Origin: Sarocladium kiliense
Taxonomy: Eukaryota; Ascomycota; Sordariomycetes; Hypocreales; Sarocladiaceae
Length of the DNA stretch: 64,000 nt
Reading direction: 5' to 3'
Assembly (NCBI GenBank): GCA_030734395.1
Contig: JAUZTG010000039.1
Span: 434,001-498,000 of the forward strand
The notes under the pieces: generated by a model
Databases searched by the model: none
Told to the model about the DNA's origin: nothing
Seen by the model: only the letters and a program-made list of their open reading frames with translations
Shown: positions 20,227 through 32,538 of the stretch, piece by piece
Numbering within the stretch: position 1 is the stretch's first letter
Layout of the letters: each line of letters opens with the position of its first letter
Translations under genes and position numbers: made by a program

Positions 20227-23002
20227 ATGCTCGTGCATCAGAGACCTCTCATTGATGTAGAAGCTATTTTGAGCTCACTCAGTCTCGAGCAAAAGGTTTC
20301 CCTTCTCGCAGGTATGAATCATGCTATTCTTTACATTCGAGATGGTTTTGCATTCGAGATGGTTTTGCATCAGTACAAGAACTAACACTGCTATAGGCTT
20401 GGACTTCTGGCATACGGTGCCCATACCTGAGCATGGTATACCATCAGTAAAATGCACTGACGGACCCAATGGTGTGAGAGGGAGTCGCTTCTTCAACAGT
20501 GTGCCGGCGTTGTGTATACCATGTGGAACGGCTCTAGGTGCAACCTGGAACTCCTCATTGCTTGAGGAGGCTGGTCAGCTTCTATCACGAGAATGCGAAG
20601 CAAAAGGAGCGCATGTCTGGCTGGGACCGACAGTCAATATTGTACGCTCACCACTCAATGGTCGAGGCTTTGAATCATTCTCCGAAGACCCGTGGCTGAG
20701 TGGCGTGTTGGCTGCTGCGATTATTCGGGGTGTTCAGAGCCGTGGAACATTAGCCGCGTTGAAACACTTCGTCGCAAATGATCACGAAGTTGAGAAAATG
20801 AGCATAGATGTATGTCTTTCTGATAGAGCATTGAGAGAGGTCTATTTGAGGCCATTTCAAGTTGCTTTAAGAGAGGCGTCGCCGCGAGTGGTCATGTCTT
20901 CCTACAACAAGGTGCAGGGCACACATGTCTCAGAGAGCAGAAAGCTGCTGCAGGGCATTCTTCGTCACGAATGGGGGTTTGATGGGCTTATAATGAGTGA
21001 CTGGTACGTGTTATCCGTGAGGTTTTGGTATGGTTCACTGCTCACCATTCTGTGCAGGTTCGGCACCTACTCATGCGAGGCAGCCCTCAACGCAGGTTTG
21101 GACATCGAGATGCCCGGGCCGACGAGACACCGAGGTGCCCAAGCCATCGCTGCGGTCAGTTCCGGAAAGGTCTATCGACATATCATTGACGAGAGAGCGC
21201 GAAGTTTCCTCCACTTCATCAACGACACAGCATCAGCTCGTGTTGCACCCAAGGAAACGACAAGAGATGTGCCCGAAGACAGACTACTAAACCGACGGCT
21301 AGCGAGAGAAAGCATTGTATTGTTGAAGAACTCATCCAATGTTCTTCCCATGAACAGCGAGCAGTGCGAAGACGTAGCTATCATCGGACCAAACGCCAAA
21401 CTTCCTGCTTCATGCGGAGGGGGCAGTGCCAGTTTGACGCCGTACTACACAACATCAGTATTCCAAGGAATCCAGCAAGCCCTTCCAAAGGGGACAGCGT
21501 TGCACTACGAACCTGGAATCTTTGGTCACGTCTTACTACCGATTTTGACTGGAGACCACGTCACCAATGACGCTGGTGAGCCTGGTGTCTCCATCGAGCT
21601 GTTCAATGAACCTGCCACGGTATCTGATCGACGTTCTTTCGACTACTTGTCGATACCAGACACAGCGTACCAATTGATGGACTACGAGCACCCAGCCAAG
21701 CAAGACCCTTTCTATATGTCAATGAGGGCGACGTATGTGGCAGAGCACTCAGGGCCGCACGAGTTCGGACTCGCCACGTATGGGGTTGGAAGCCTCTACA
21801 TCAACGACGAGCTTCTGATTGACAATGAGACTCAACAATCTCCTGGCGGGATGTTCTTTGGGAAGGGCTCAGCCGAGAAGCGTGGGGTAGTCAACATGTG
21901 CGCTGGACAGACTTATAGGCTGCGGGTTGAAGCAGGCAGCGCTTCGACATCAAAAGTAAAAGGTGGATCGCTGATCCCGATCCCCGGAGGCGCATGTAGG
22001 CTTGGTGGCTGTGTGAAGATAGAACCGGACGAAGGCATTCAAAGAGCCGCGGCTCTCGCCTCAAGATGCAAGCGAACGTTCGTCATCGTTGGCTTGAACG
22101 TGAGTACTCCACTCCCCTCACATTAAATTTCGAAGAATAAAGTGCTGACCAGAAGAACTGTTTAGCCTGATGTTGAGAAGGAGGGCAAGGATAGGATTTC
22201 AATGTCTCTGCCACCACGTGTAGACGATCTTGTGAGAGCAGTCATCAAGGCAAATCCACAGGCTGTCGTCGTCACTCAAGCTGGCAACCCCGTCGCAATG
22301 CCATGGCGAAATGAGGCTGAAACCATTCTTCACTGTTGGTATGGAGGAAATGAAGCTGGTAATGCTGTCGCCGACGTAATCTTTGGCAAGGTCAGCCCAA
22401 GTGGCAAGTTACCTATGACGTTTCCTATGAGGATAGAAGATGGCCCAAGCTTCCTCACGTCTGGCAGTGATAACGGCAAGATGTTCTATGCGGAAGACGT
22501 CTTTGTGGGTCATAGATGGTTTGAGAAGAGAGACATTGCGGTTGCGTTTCCCTTTGGGTGAGTGATGCCCCTCGGTACTGAGACTCGCCACAGTTCCTAA
22601 CTACGAGATAGATACGGACTGAGCTACACAACCTTCGAGATCACTAATCTCAGAGTTTCGCGATCTAGTGTTTCGCTTGATATCAAGAACACTGGCGACT
22701 TCGAAGGGAGTGAAGTTGTTCAAGTGTGGGTAGCCTATTCATCCGAAACAGCAGCGCCTTCGAGGTTTGCTCGGCCTTCGAGAACGCTCGGTGCATTCAC
22801 CAAGGTCTCGCTTGCGATAGGAGAACAGAAGACAATCGTGCTATCTATCCCGAAAGATGCGACCGCAGTTTGGGATGAGAAGAGGGAGTATTGGTGCTGT
22901 GAGCAGGGAACCTACAACGTCTCTATTGTGACAGCCCCAGGTCAAGAAGTGCTTGAAGGAGAGTTCCGGGTTGAGGAGGACGAGTTCTGGAGTGGCCTTT
23001 AG
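20227..23002 (+). CDS. GH3 beta-glucosidase with PA14 insert, intracellular
   Basis: 838 aa in five exons: 20227-20311, 20397-21003, 21058-22099, 22166-22557, 22612-23002. GH3 N-terminal domain motifs are present: CTDGPNGVRG, LKHFVANDHE and the nucleophile Asp in GLIMSDW (near residue 229). The second domain begins around LLKNSSNVLP and is interrupted by a PA14-type insert (about 380-520; FGLATYGVGSLYINDELLID). FPFGYGLSYTTFE and the C-terminal fibronectin-III-like domain complete the usual architecture. No signal peptide is present, so it should act in the cytosol on sugars brought in by the neighbouring porter. Intron 1 contains a 17-bp tandem duplication. Confidence 0.93.
20334..20367 (+). 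repeat. 17-bp tandem duplication inside GH3 intron 1
   Basis: Two perfect copies of CATTCGAGATGGTTTTG within the first intron, which lengthens it to 85 bp. Confidence 0.95.
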
Positions 23003-23659
23003 TGTCATCAGAGAGCGCATAGACATTGTCATACCATGAACAGCTTTAATGAAAGATACTAGCATGCCAAAACGGGTTCTTATGCTGTTTACTCTTGCTC
23101 AATGACTACTGGAGCTTGGCTAAGCGCGGCAGAGGCTTAACTGAATACAGCATGAAGTGGCACATCGCCATGTCACTCTACACCCAAACCTGTACAACCG
23201 GCAAGGTAAAGTACGCTATGGTAGGCACGCGCTCAATGCCAAACGATCAGCGTCTCGTTAATGGTCAGCAAAGTGGAGAACAGGCTACTTCATTACATCA
23301 ATAGCCCACTGATCGGAAATCTGCTCTGCCTATGTGACTGTGCCGCGACCATCCGGAAGAGATAGCCTAAGTGAGGACTACGACGACTAGCGGCCACCCC
23401 ACGCCGGCTATCGAATCCCTTCCACGATGTAGGCTACGTACACACGTTCTGCGCTATGTGTATAGACTTTTGTAAGGAAAAGAATAACATGGCATAGATC
23501 AAGGGAGTCGTCAATGGCAAACAACACTGATTGCTTCAATCGATACATCTTGCGTTCAGGTTCTCACTTTCTGTTCACGTGCCACCACGGCAAAGGCTGG
23601 CCTTCAAACTTACACACACCCAAACGTCAGGCTCTCTCGGCGACTGCTAAGCTTGCGCA
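23003..23659. other. intergenic, no gene seen
   Basis: 3' flank of GH3 and promoter of the aldolase/adducin gene. No copy of the 17-nt element was found here. Confidence 0.5.
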
Positions 23660-24574
23660 ATGAGCGCCACAACAACGATAGAGGCCATAGTGCCTGCAGC
23701 ACCTGTCACATTGGCAGTGGATGTCCCGGACCTTGCGGAACAAGTACCTGAGCTTCAATCAGCCCTGGAATCCAACTCATTCACTCAGCAACGCTCAGAG
23801 ACGGTTACCTGGCAGGTGTTTCCAAAGCCTCCAAGCTTTGGCTGCAAGAATGAGCAGCGCGAGTATGAAAAGGGACGGCTGGCGCTGGCGTTTAGAATCC
23901 TCGCCCGAATGGGAATGAATGAGGGTACCGCAGGTCACATCACTCTCCGAGACCCTAGCAAGCCTGATCACTTCTGGGTCAATCCCCTAGGACGGCCCTT
24001 CAGCTTGATGAGGCGCTCAGACCTGATCCTTGTTAATCCAGATGGAGTGGTCGTTGCCGGGGGAGCGAACAGACTGCTCAATCGCGCTGCATACAACATT
24101 CACCATGCGATCCACACTGCTCGCCCGGATGTAAATTGCGCTGTTCACTCTCACAGCCTTTACGGTCGCACCTTCAGTACACTTGGCAAGGACGTTGATA
24201 TGTTGACGCAAGATGCCTGTGTATTCTACAACGACGTGGCTCTTTATGACTCTTTCAACGGGGTTGTGCTTGGAAAGGAGGAGGGGGAGCACATCGCGAA
24301 GGCTTTGGGCCGAAAGAAGGCAGCGATTCTCCAGAATCATGGGCTTTTGACAGTGTCTGAGACAGTTGACGCAGCTATATTTTGGTTCACGTCATTGGAT
24401 AGCTGCTGTCATACTCAGTTGCTCGCAGAGGCTGCAGGAGCGCCTATCAAGGTTGATGAGGAAGAAGCGGCATTCACCTATCAGAGTGCAGGGTCGCCAG
24501 CGATTGGATGGTTCCAGGCACAACCCTTGTTTGAGATTGAGGAATTGGAGAGTAAGGGTTCATATCTTCTGTAA
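23660..24574 (+). CDS. class II aldolase/adducin-family protein
   Basis: 304 aa, single exon, ATG at 23660. The catalytic-domain signature is complete: MGMNEGTAGHITLRDP near the N-terminus, the HSHSLYGR pair of zinc-binding His, and the third His in LQNHGLLTVSE. The N-terminal 50 residues are low in motifs and may be a flexible leader. Members of this family act on sugar phosphates or as decarboxylase-like enzymes; fungal members are mostly uncharacterised. It is convergent with the Zn2Cys6 gene that follows. Proximity to the sugar porter/GH3 locus is suggestive but not proof of a shared pathway. Confidence 0.88.
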   Translation: MSATTTIEAIVPAAPVTLAVDVPDLAEQVPELQSALESNSFTQQRSETVTWQVFPKPPSFGCKNEQREYEKGRLALAFRILARMGMNEGTAGHITLRDPSKPDHFWVNPLGRPFSLMRRSDLILVNPDGVVVAGGANRLLNRAAYNIHHAIHTARPDVNCAVHSHSLYGRTFSTLGKDVDMLTQDACVFYNDVALYDSFNGVVLGKEEGEHIAKALGRKKAAILQNHGLLTVSETVDAAIFWFTSLDSCCHTQLLAEAAGAPIKVDEEEAAFTYQSAGSPAIGWFQAQPLFEIEELESKGSYLL

Positions 24575-24850
24575 TTGATTGACTATATGATGCCAAAAAA
24601 GAAACTCTCATGTACTTTGCGTCTCCGCCCTCCCAACCGCGCCGTATCCAGCTTCCATAACGTACCTCTACGATCCAATTACTGCAAGTCGCAATATCGA
24701 AAAAGGTGTTTCTCTTCATCCTTCCCTTCTGTTAAATTCCTCACCGCCTCTTGGCCAATGCCGACTGTTAACGCGGCCGCCAGCGTCAGTCCTCATCACA
24801 TTAACAACCTCTTGCACTTCGCCTTCGTGTTCTTCCTCGTAATCAGATGT

Positions 24851-27149
24851 CTATTGAACATGGCCAAAATGCGCCATAACTTGACTCGGAAGGGATAATG
24901 GCGCTGAATGGTCCCCCATCGTCATGTCCTCGTCGCTGAAATTTGACAGCCAGTCAGTGGCGCAAAACCCAGGCTGATGGGACTCAATCTCTGCCGAAAC
25001 GTCCGTGTGAGCCAAAGACTGGTCCGAAATGTGTAAAACACGGTGTTTGTGGAGTTCACAGCTTTTCTTCTCCAGACCCACGGCGTATATGTGTGCAATT
25101 GGCCCTGATCGTGGACGCGGAACCGTTGGTACTTGGAAGTACGTGATTGGCAGTACTCCCGAGTTCCCGTTGCCTTCCATCCTGCGTAAAATCCCTTGAG
25201 TCTTGGCCGCAGTGGATCTGTATAGGCTTGCGGCTTGCGCAAAGTAGTCTGATAGGATCTTCAACGTTCGTTGTAAACTCTGCAGATGAGCCAGAGGCTC
25301 AATCGCTTGGTCGATCGGGACTCTATCAAGTGACCTGCTAAGTCCATCGACAGCCAGACCGATCCACTGGACCCCAGAACCATGAAAGAATCTTGCATCA
25401 TCCGTTCGTCGAAATGTTTCGAAGAGCTTGGCTATTTGTGTTGCGCTACGTGTAATGGCATCACATGATATCTGAATCTGAGCATTTGAATGGAGATCGT
25501 CGGTCTCGAGATAGGCCAGCTCTCGGTGAATCGTCAACCATGTCGAATGCAATATCATGTGGAAGCCAAAGTGGAAGTGATATGAAGATTGGTGACCGAT
25601 GGGGTTCTTAAGGATATCGTCAGGAACATCTTGTAACCACGTGCGAAGTTTGGCGTCGAGCTTCGGCACTAAAGCAGGTCGACTCCTTGGAGGAGCTCCA
25701 TAGAGCTCGAGGGTGATTTCTCTGCCAATAATCATGAGACTTAAAATCCAACTGCTGACGCTGGTTTCGAAGCTCTCGGCTTCCGGCTGCCCGAGAGGTG
25801 GGATGTCCTTGCTTTCGAAAAGCTCTCGTGCGGTTCTTAGACGGCTGGGATGGATTGATGGTGGACACCGCAGCTCAATTGCCCCTACGTTCATCAGTCG
25901 CACGGTTGATATGAGGCCTGGATGAGCTTACAAGATTGGTCTTGAACTGATAGGTTCCACAGAAGCCAGTATCGAGCCAAGGCCTCCTCGCGGGATAAGG
26001 ACGCCTCTACTCCGGAGCCGTAATGAAGTCGAAGGTTGAACAACAGTCTTATCGCCATTGAACCATGCATGTACCCAGACATTAAGTTATTGCTGCTTGT
26101 CTCGACTTCAGAAATCGTCAGCAGGGCGTGGACGGTGTTGATGTCTGCATCAAGAAGCTCGGTTTCAAGAAGCTTCTTCGCCAGCGCTGCTGGTACATTG
26201 TTCCCATCCTTGTCAAAGCATGCAGCGAGGACGTCGGGCCTGGTGGCATAGCGAAGCGCAGCCGCAATGATTGCCAATAGTAGCGATGAAGGTTTCCTGC
26301 TGGGTGTATCCGAGTCTTCACTGGTAAGGAATTGACTCGGAGGGACAAACTTCATCATCACCATACACCGAGTGAAGAATAAGCCTATTAAGTAGTCGAT
26401 TGAAGATTTGGTCAAACAGTTTTGTAGGAAATGTTCGGCGGCATCGGTGATGTAGTCTCCACGAGTCCTTCTATTCGTAGAACCCTGTCCCAGCGGCGGC
26501 GGTGTAGAAACAAAGACGTCGGGGGTGATCGACGCAAGGGCATGACCGTTTGGTGAGTTTTCGTATGGTCGGCTTGAGTAAGAGCTTGGAGCACCTTCTT
26601 TTCCTTTCTTAGCACTTGGGTTCGTATGCGATCGACCGAATAGAAGAGTAGTATCCCAAAGATCGTCGGCATCATCAAAAGATCCCGAGATTCTCAAGTC
26701 AGGGAATGGTCCTATTGCTGCATCTTGATCATCTGACTCGATCGGAATCGTTGAGGCGGCTTCCCACGTCGAGCCGCCACTGGTACTTGTCCTGCGAGCC
26801 TCGACCAAAGCCTGCTGAAGCGACTGATTCTCTTTTTGGAGAGCTGCGGCATGGTCCTCGAGGTAGCGTCTAGCAAAATCGGTCAATATCAAATTCATGA
26901 CATCGAAAGCTCTCTGGAAGGGAACTGACCTATTTCGTCTACCTTGAACAAATTCGCAGGATATGTTCTTGTCTTTGCACTGGGTGCACGGTCGTTGAGT
27001 AGGGGACCCATCACACTATGTACAGGTCAGTCCTGGGCAACGGAGATACTTCCTGGCGTACTCACTTTAGATCTCTTGCTGCGGCAGTACAGGCAAGCTT
27101 GCGATGCTCGCAGCCTTTTCTTCCCTGTCGACGACTCCGTGTCAGGCAT
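24851..27149 (-). CDS. Zn2Cys6 fungal transcription factor
   Basis: 733 aa in three exons: 27149-27066, 27015-25932, 25884-24851. The first exon carries CLYCRSKRSK and the second starts with the third Cys, giving CX2CX6CX8CX2CX6C with Cys at 19, 22, 29, 38, 41 and 48. A heptad-rich helix (YLEDHAAALQKENQSLQQAL, about 71-90) is a likely dimerisation coiled coil. The fungal-specific transcription factor domain spans about residues 190-470. The DNA-contact splice position just before the third Cys is the same as in the regulator at 44692. The target is unknown; the convergent aldolase/adducin gene is a candidate. Confidence 0.87.
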
Positions 27150-28561
27150 GATGACTTAGATGCTAACACGAACACGTTAGAAGTCAATTCGGTGCGTCTC
27201 TTGTATCCAGCCTTACCCACTTTCAAGATCTAAAATCCATAATGCGGGGAAGGATCGCAAATGTGGGGGAGATCATTCCAGCCAAGTAGACGTTTCTCGC
27301 GAAACATTACCCGACGAGCCTCTAAAGGTTACTAAGGATGGTAGCTTCGTTGGCTTAAAGTCGCCATCTTGACAGTGAGCCAATGCCAGCCTGTACTTGT
27401 ACCAAGTTACAACGCAGGGACAAGTAAGTTAGGCAGCATCTCAGACTACGAATGAGATTAGTTTCACTTTTGCCCTGGATGTGGTGATTACGTTGAGAAA
27501 GATTGGCGTAGGTTCTACAGAGAATACAAAGAATCAGCTTGAACAACGAGCAGCCTTCAGGACATCTTCATCCCTTATTTACTTTCCATGAGAAATTATT
27601 ACGCAAGTATCAGCTAGAAAAAAATGAGGGAGACATGTAGGCCCGGCAATTTAGACTGCCAGGACGAGATGAAAGGCAGGCCGGTTTGTTCTGACGCCCA
27701 AGCTACCCTATATCAGCTATACTACGCATCAAGGAAACATCACCTTGAAGCAATGGATTGATTTCTGGTGAATGCTTACCATCGAAGAAGTCTTTGGCGG
27801 TTCACATCTTTGTATCTTAACACAAAGCACTTCTGGCTTGACAGTTTCCTGAATTCAGGTGTCATGGACCACTCTACTACAACACCTTGATCCTTGATGT
27901 GCTGTGCTGACAGGCTGACATTGAGCCAAAAAAATAAAAAAAAATAAAAAAAGCAGGACGCAAGTTGCCTGCCAAGACACATTTATCACATTGCCGACTA
28001 GTTCTGCCCTAAGGTTGCGGAGAGAGTTTAAATGTATACATATAAGCCCGGGGCTGTGCTGCAAGAACCTCCCCACGCGGTGCTTACGGACGCGTCTCCT
28101 GGGCGTGGTTGTGTAGATCATTTGCTTATAATGGCCGGCTTCGGATCCGAAATCGCGGAATTCCGCGGCCGCGGACGCAAACATATTCTGTAGCCGTACC
28201 TTTGGGTCACTTGCACTGCTTGAGCCTCCTTGTCCATATGCACTGCACGTTAATGCCGAGCCTGGCTGACTGAGCAACTCCCTAGAAACTTGACTTTATT
28301 TTGATGCCGCGTCATGCCACGCCAAGGTATGGGTCAAGATATTGTTCACGTGGAATTGAGCAACTTTGCCCATGGACATGCTGACAGAATGCCTGGAGAG
28401 TTCAGGACGCATGAGACAGAACTCAGTGGGATCAGGGCTTGGAGTATCCTATTGACTATTTCCTATAAATGGCGTCCCCGTCCCTCAGAATGTAATAGAT
28501 GGTAGACAGCAAAACCTGAAAGGAAACCAGTGTCATTATAATCCCCCCCCCGAAAACTATC
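27150..28561. other. intergenic, no gene seen
   Basis: 1.4 kb of divergent promoter between the Zn2Cys6 gene and the GMC oxidoreductase. It includes an A-rich run around 27928-27952 and a run of nine C at 28543-28551, eleven bases before the oxidoreductase start. Frames up to 140 aa on the minus strand (27855-28277) have no support. Confidence 0.5.
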
Positions 28562-30813
28562 ATGCTTACGTCTAGGTACTTGGTACCTGTTTTGGCGGCT
28601 GCTTCAGTTGTGACAGCAACATCGGTAGATGAGTATGACTATGTCATCGTAGGATCAGGTCCTGGTGGCGGCTCTCTAGCGTGAGTAACGACAGACTTTA
28701 TCGCATTAACCCTTTCATTATAAAGTGCTAAACGAGCATACAGTGCCAACCTAGCCACCAGTGGCCACTCAGTCTTCCTGATCGAGGCAGGAGGTGACGA
28801 GGTGGATAGCGTGCTTCAATCGCTGCCTTTGCGGTGAGTACGGGGAAACTAGCGACAGTTTGTGCTTCAGCTGACAAGTTTACTCCAGAGCTGCGGCTGC
28901 AGCCGAGTCTGGAGGACATGGCTGGCAGTTCTTTGTTGAGCACTATACGAACGAGACTCAAGCGCGTCGTGATCCGAAGTACACTTACATCCAGAGCAAT
29001 GGATCATACTACGTCGGTTTAGACCCACCAGAGGGCGCGGTTCCGTAAGTTACCCTTGCTTTGCAAACCGATTGCCGAGAGCTATTCTGGTTATGGTTCT
29101 GACGTGAGACGGCTTCACAGAGCAGGCTTATACTATCCTCGAGGCGCTACTCTCGGTGGTAGCGCGCAGGTCAATGCCATGAACTTCATCTGGGCCCCAG
29201 ATAATGAGTGGGACTACATCGCTGAGGTTACCGGGGACGAGACTTGGGGCCATGAGTATATGCGACAGCATCTGACGGTACTCGAGAATGCCACCTATGT
29301 TCCTATAGGCACACCGGGCCACGGCTTCGACGGGTTTCTTGAGGTATCTTCAACCCATGCCAGTCACACATGGGTGACTGAGTGAAATACTGACTTTCCT
29401 AGGCAAATAACATCAATGCAACGAGAGGCCTTCAGTCCCCAAATGTGGCCCACTTTGTTGAGGAAATGTTCCGCATCGCAGAAGAGATCGAGGTGGAGAA
29501 TGTTGAGCATATGGCTGAGCTTCTGCACCGTGACATTAATGGAATAGAGAGAGACCGTTGGGAGGGTCCGGGGTCTCTTTTCACCACTCCTGTCGCGATC
29601 TCGCCTACAACCCAGGCAAGGAGTGGCGTTGGCGCATACCTCAACGAGGTTGTTGCGGCAGGCTATCCCCTCACCATCAGCTTGCACTCACTCGCAACAA
29701 AGGTACTACTCAAGAAGGGCGGCCATGGGAAGAAACCTCAGGCATTCGGTGTTGAGTACATGGTGGGTGAGGGGCTGTACTCAGCTGATCAGCGTTACGA
29801 CCCTTCCCAGGCGGGCGAATTACGCTCCGTACGGGCTAGGAAAGAAGTCATTGTGTCTGGAGGCTCATTTAATACGCCCCAGATTCTCATGCTTAGCGGG
29901 ATTGGCCCTCGTGAGGAGCTGGAGGCGCTGGGAATCCCAGTGGTAGTCGACCTCCCTGCTGTGGTAAGTAATCCGAATAATGGAGATAAGACGAGCAATT
30001 CTGATGTGGCTAATCCTCCAGGGACACAACCTGATGGACAACTATGAGGCTCCGCTCCAGATTCGAGCAGAGGAGCCTTGGCTGGTGGGCGGACCATCCC
30101 CATGCACAGGGACCTTCGACGACAACGATCCGTGCTTTGTCGAGTGGCGAGAGGCCGCGACTGGTCCATATGTCATTACCCAAAACTCAGATGGCTATGG
30201 CGGAGCGTGGCGCTCAAGCCAGAGTTGGGATGAAGATTGTGACATTCTACTTCTGAGCCGCGCCGGCGCTGGAGGTGGCCCAGCAGGCTTCTTCCCAGGC
30301 TATTCGAACAGCAGTGTAATTCCGAACGAGTGGCTACATGCACTTGTGAAGATGCAGACCAGCAACACCGCGGGCACAGTAACCCTCAATTCGTCCGATC
30401 CACGAGTAGCACCCAACATCAACTTCAACTACTTCGCTGAGTCGCGCGACAGGGACCTAGATGCTCTCGTGGAGGGTATCGAGATGGTACTGAGCGCTTT
30501 CGATGCAGTCGGCATTCCCTACGAGGTTCTGTATAATGATCGCCAGGACCTGCGACAAGGTGTCCTAGACTCTGCCTTCAGCCATCACGCATCGTCGACC
30601 TGTCGCATGGGTCCTGCAGACAACAAGGATTATTGCGTTGATCCGAGATTCCGAGTGCAGGGGGTTGACAAGCTACGGGTTGTCGATGCATCAGTCTTCC
30701 CGCGTAGTCCCGGAGCTATGCCAAATGGGCCGACTTACACCATCTCACGGAAAGCATACGAGGTCATCTTGGAGGACAACGAGAAGGGATGTCGAGTTGG
30801 GTCAGTGGAGTAG
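28562..30813 (+). CDS. secreted GMC-family FAD oxidoreductase
   Basis: 646 aa in six exons: 28562-28680, 28744-28833, 28889-29044, 29121-29343, 29403-29963, 30022-30813. A signal peptide (YLVPVLAAASVVTATS) precedes the FAD-binding motif VIVGSGPGGG and LIEAGGDE. GMC signature 1 lies in PRGATLGGSAQVNAMNF and signature 2 in GGSFNTPQILMLSGIGP. The catalytic His is in FSHHASSTCRMG near the C-terminus, followed by VVDASVFPRSPGAMP. It contains several N-glycosylation sites. Secreted fungal GMC enzymes oxidise alcohols or sugars and make H2O2 or pass electrons to other acceptors. There is no cytochrome domain, so it is not a cellobiose dehydrogenase. The precise substrate is unknown. Confidence 0.92.
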
Positions 30814-31010
30814 CGGCTGACGGTCGCTTAGCGAGACCAGCGCAATGTTGTGAGCTAAAGGGCTGTCATTGCCATTGCATAGACGAGGAAATATAATGTC
30901 AGAGCTTCAGCATCCGCCGAATTATTTGCATTGATCTGCCTTGAAGAATTCTTTTCAGCGACTTCGAGGGCGTTACTCGGAGGCGACCAATATCGGCTCC
31001 CGCTATGCCT

Positions 31011-32538
31011 CTAGTTCAAATATCCCCCATCAATAAGAGCCTTCAAGTTAGGCATAAGGCTCATCCTATCACTGGCGCCATTTGCGCTTGGTGTACCGCC
31101 GACGGTGATTAGACTTCGCAGCTCAGACGGAGATAGCTTGGACCCGGTGTTAGCGAATACCATGCCTTGGATGCTCAGAGCCGCGCCAGCAATGATCGGG
31201 GCAGCACCAGAAGTACCATCGAACAGCTCATAGGTAGATTGGTAGGGGAAGCTTGACGTAGTATAGGTCGTGAGGATGTTCTGACCCCATGCGTAAGCGT
31301 TGATCCGGTTGCCATAGTTCGTCAGAGGCAACTTCGAATGAGGCGTTGTAGAGCTCGCCATCGTCACCATCAGGGCACCTGATTCGCGGAACTCAGGGCT
31401 GCTTGGGTTCAGAAGAGACCGTGCAACAGTGTCACCGTTGCGCAGGATGGGCAGATCGAGGTCAACGCCACCATTACCTGCAGGTTCAACGACGGTAATA
31501 CCCATAGCTGTCGCAAGCTGGATAGCTTCAAACTCGGCATCTGAGATCTCGATAGGGTAGTAATTGCCATTCGCATCCAGGATCTGGACCTCCGTGAGGA
31601 TGACATCGCCAAACTCCAAGAAAGAAGCAGCATCGAGGATGGCTTCAGGGATGCTCTCCCTGAAGTCTGCGCCTTCACCGCGTGCAATACCAACAACGTG
31701 ACCCTGAGCTGAGGGGGCAATTCCGACGCCACCAACTGCGTTGTCAACCATGAGAATCTCACCCAGGACGGCAGTGCCATGTGGCCAATATGCTCCGTAT
31801 CTGTTGGGATTGTGTCCAGCGAGCTGAGTGATGCCCGCACCAACCTAAGGGGACATTAAGTTAGCAGACTTGTCGCGATCAAATTGAAGCGTGTGAGGGA
31901 AGACTAACAAGGTCCTCGTGCTCCAGGAACCAGCCCATCTCAACGTCAATAATCGTCGTGCCAGCACCATCACCTCCAGGGAAGCCCCATGCGTACTTGG
32001 CGTTGATGCCTGTATCAGCTGCAGTCAGGTATCCTTGCTCTGGCACGCGAGGATCATCACTGGGATCAACGCTGGGAGGGGTCACGGTGGCAATCAAGGT
32101 CTGGCCACTGGCCACTTCTTCGTTCTCAACGAGGCTCTTGATCAGCTCATAGAGCTCATCATCATCATCCTGAGCTTCAGTGTCGAATACCACCTGATAC
32201 CAAGCGCCAAAGTCTGGAGCCTTGTACGACGGCGTAGTCTCTTCTGCCTTCTTGATCATCTCGGCCAGTCTTTCGGGAGTCAGATTCCTGAAGAGCGGCT
32301 TGACACTGAAGCTAACATCTCTCTTTGTCTTCTTGGATGAAGACTGTGCTTTCTGAACAAGGCTCTCGATCACGCTGGGTCCGTCCGCAGAGGCATTCTT
32401 GCTCAGCTTGACTGCAATGGCAGGCTTTGGTGTTGGCTCGCTGTGCACTGGAATAGTGACCGCACCAGCGATATCAAGAAGAGAAAGAGTAAGAATGAGC
32501 CCGGTGCAAGCGCCGGAGAAGGATATCTGGGATAGCAT
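31011..32538 (-). CDS. secreted subtilisin-like serine protease (S8)
   Basis: 487 aa in two exons, 32538-31909 and 31844-31011 (64-bp intron). A signal peptide (ACTGLILTLSLLDIAGAVT) leads into a pro-region of about 150 residues with a KKTKRD dibasic stretch. Catalytic residues can be placed: Asp in TTIIDVEMGW, His in YWPHGTAVLGE, Asn in EPAGNGG and Ser in DGTSGAAPIIAGAA. The Ser motif is GTSGA rather than the common GTSMA, as seen in a divergent S8 branch. Cleavage specificity cannot be told. A TATA box sits 95 bp upstream of the ATG. It is convergent with the GMC gene. Confidence 0.9.
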
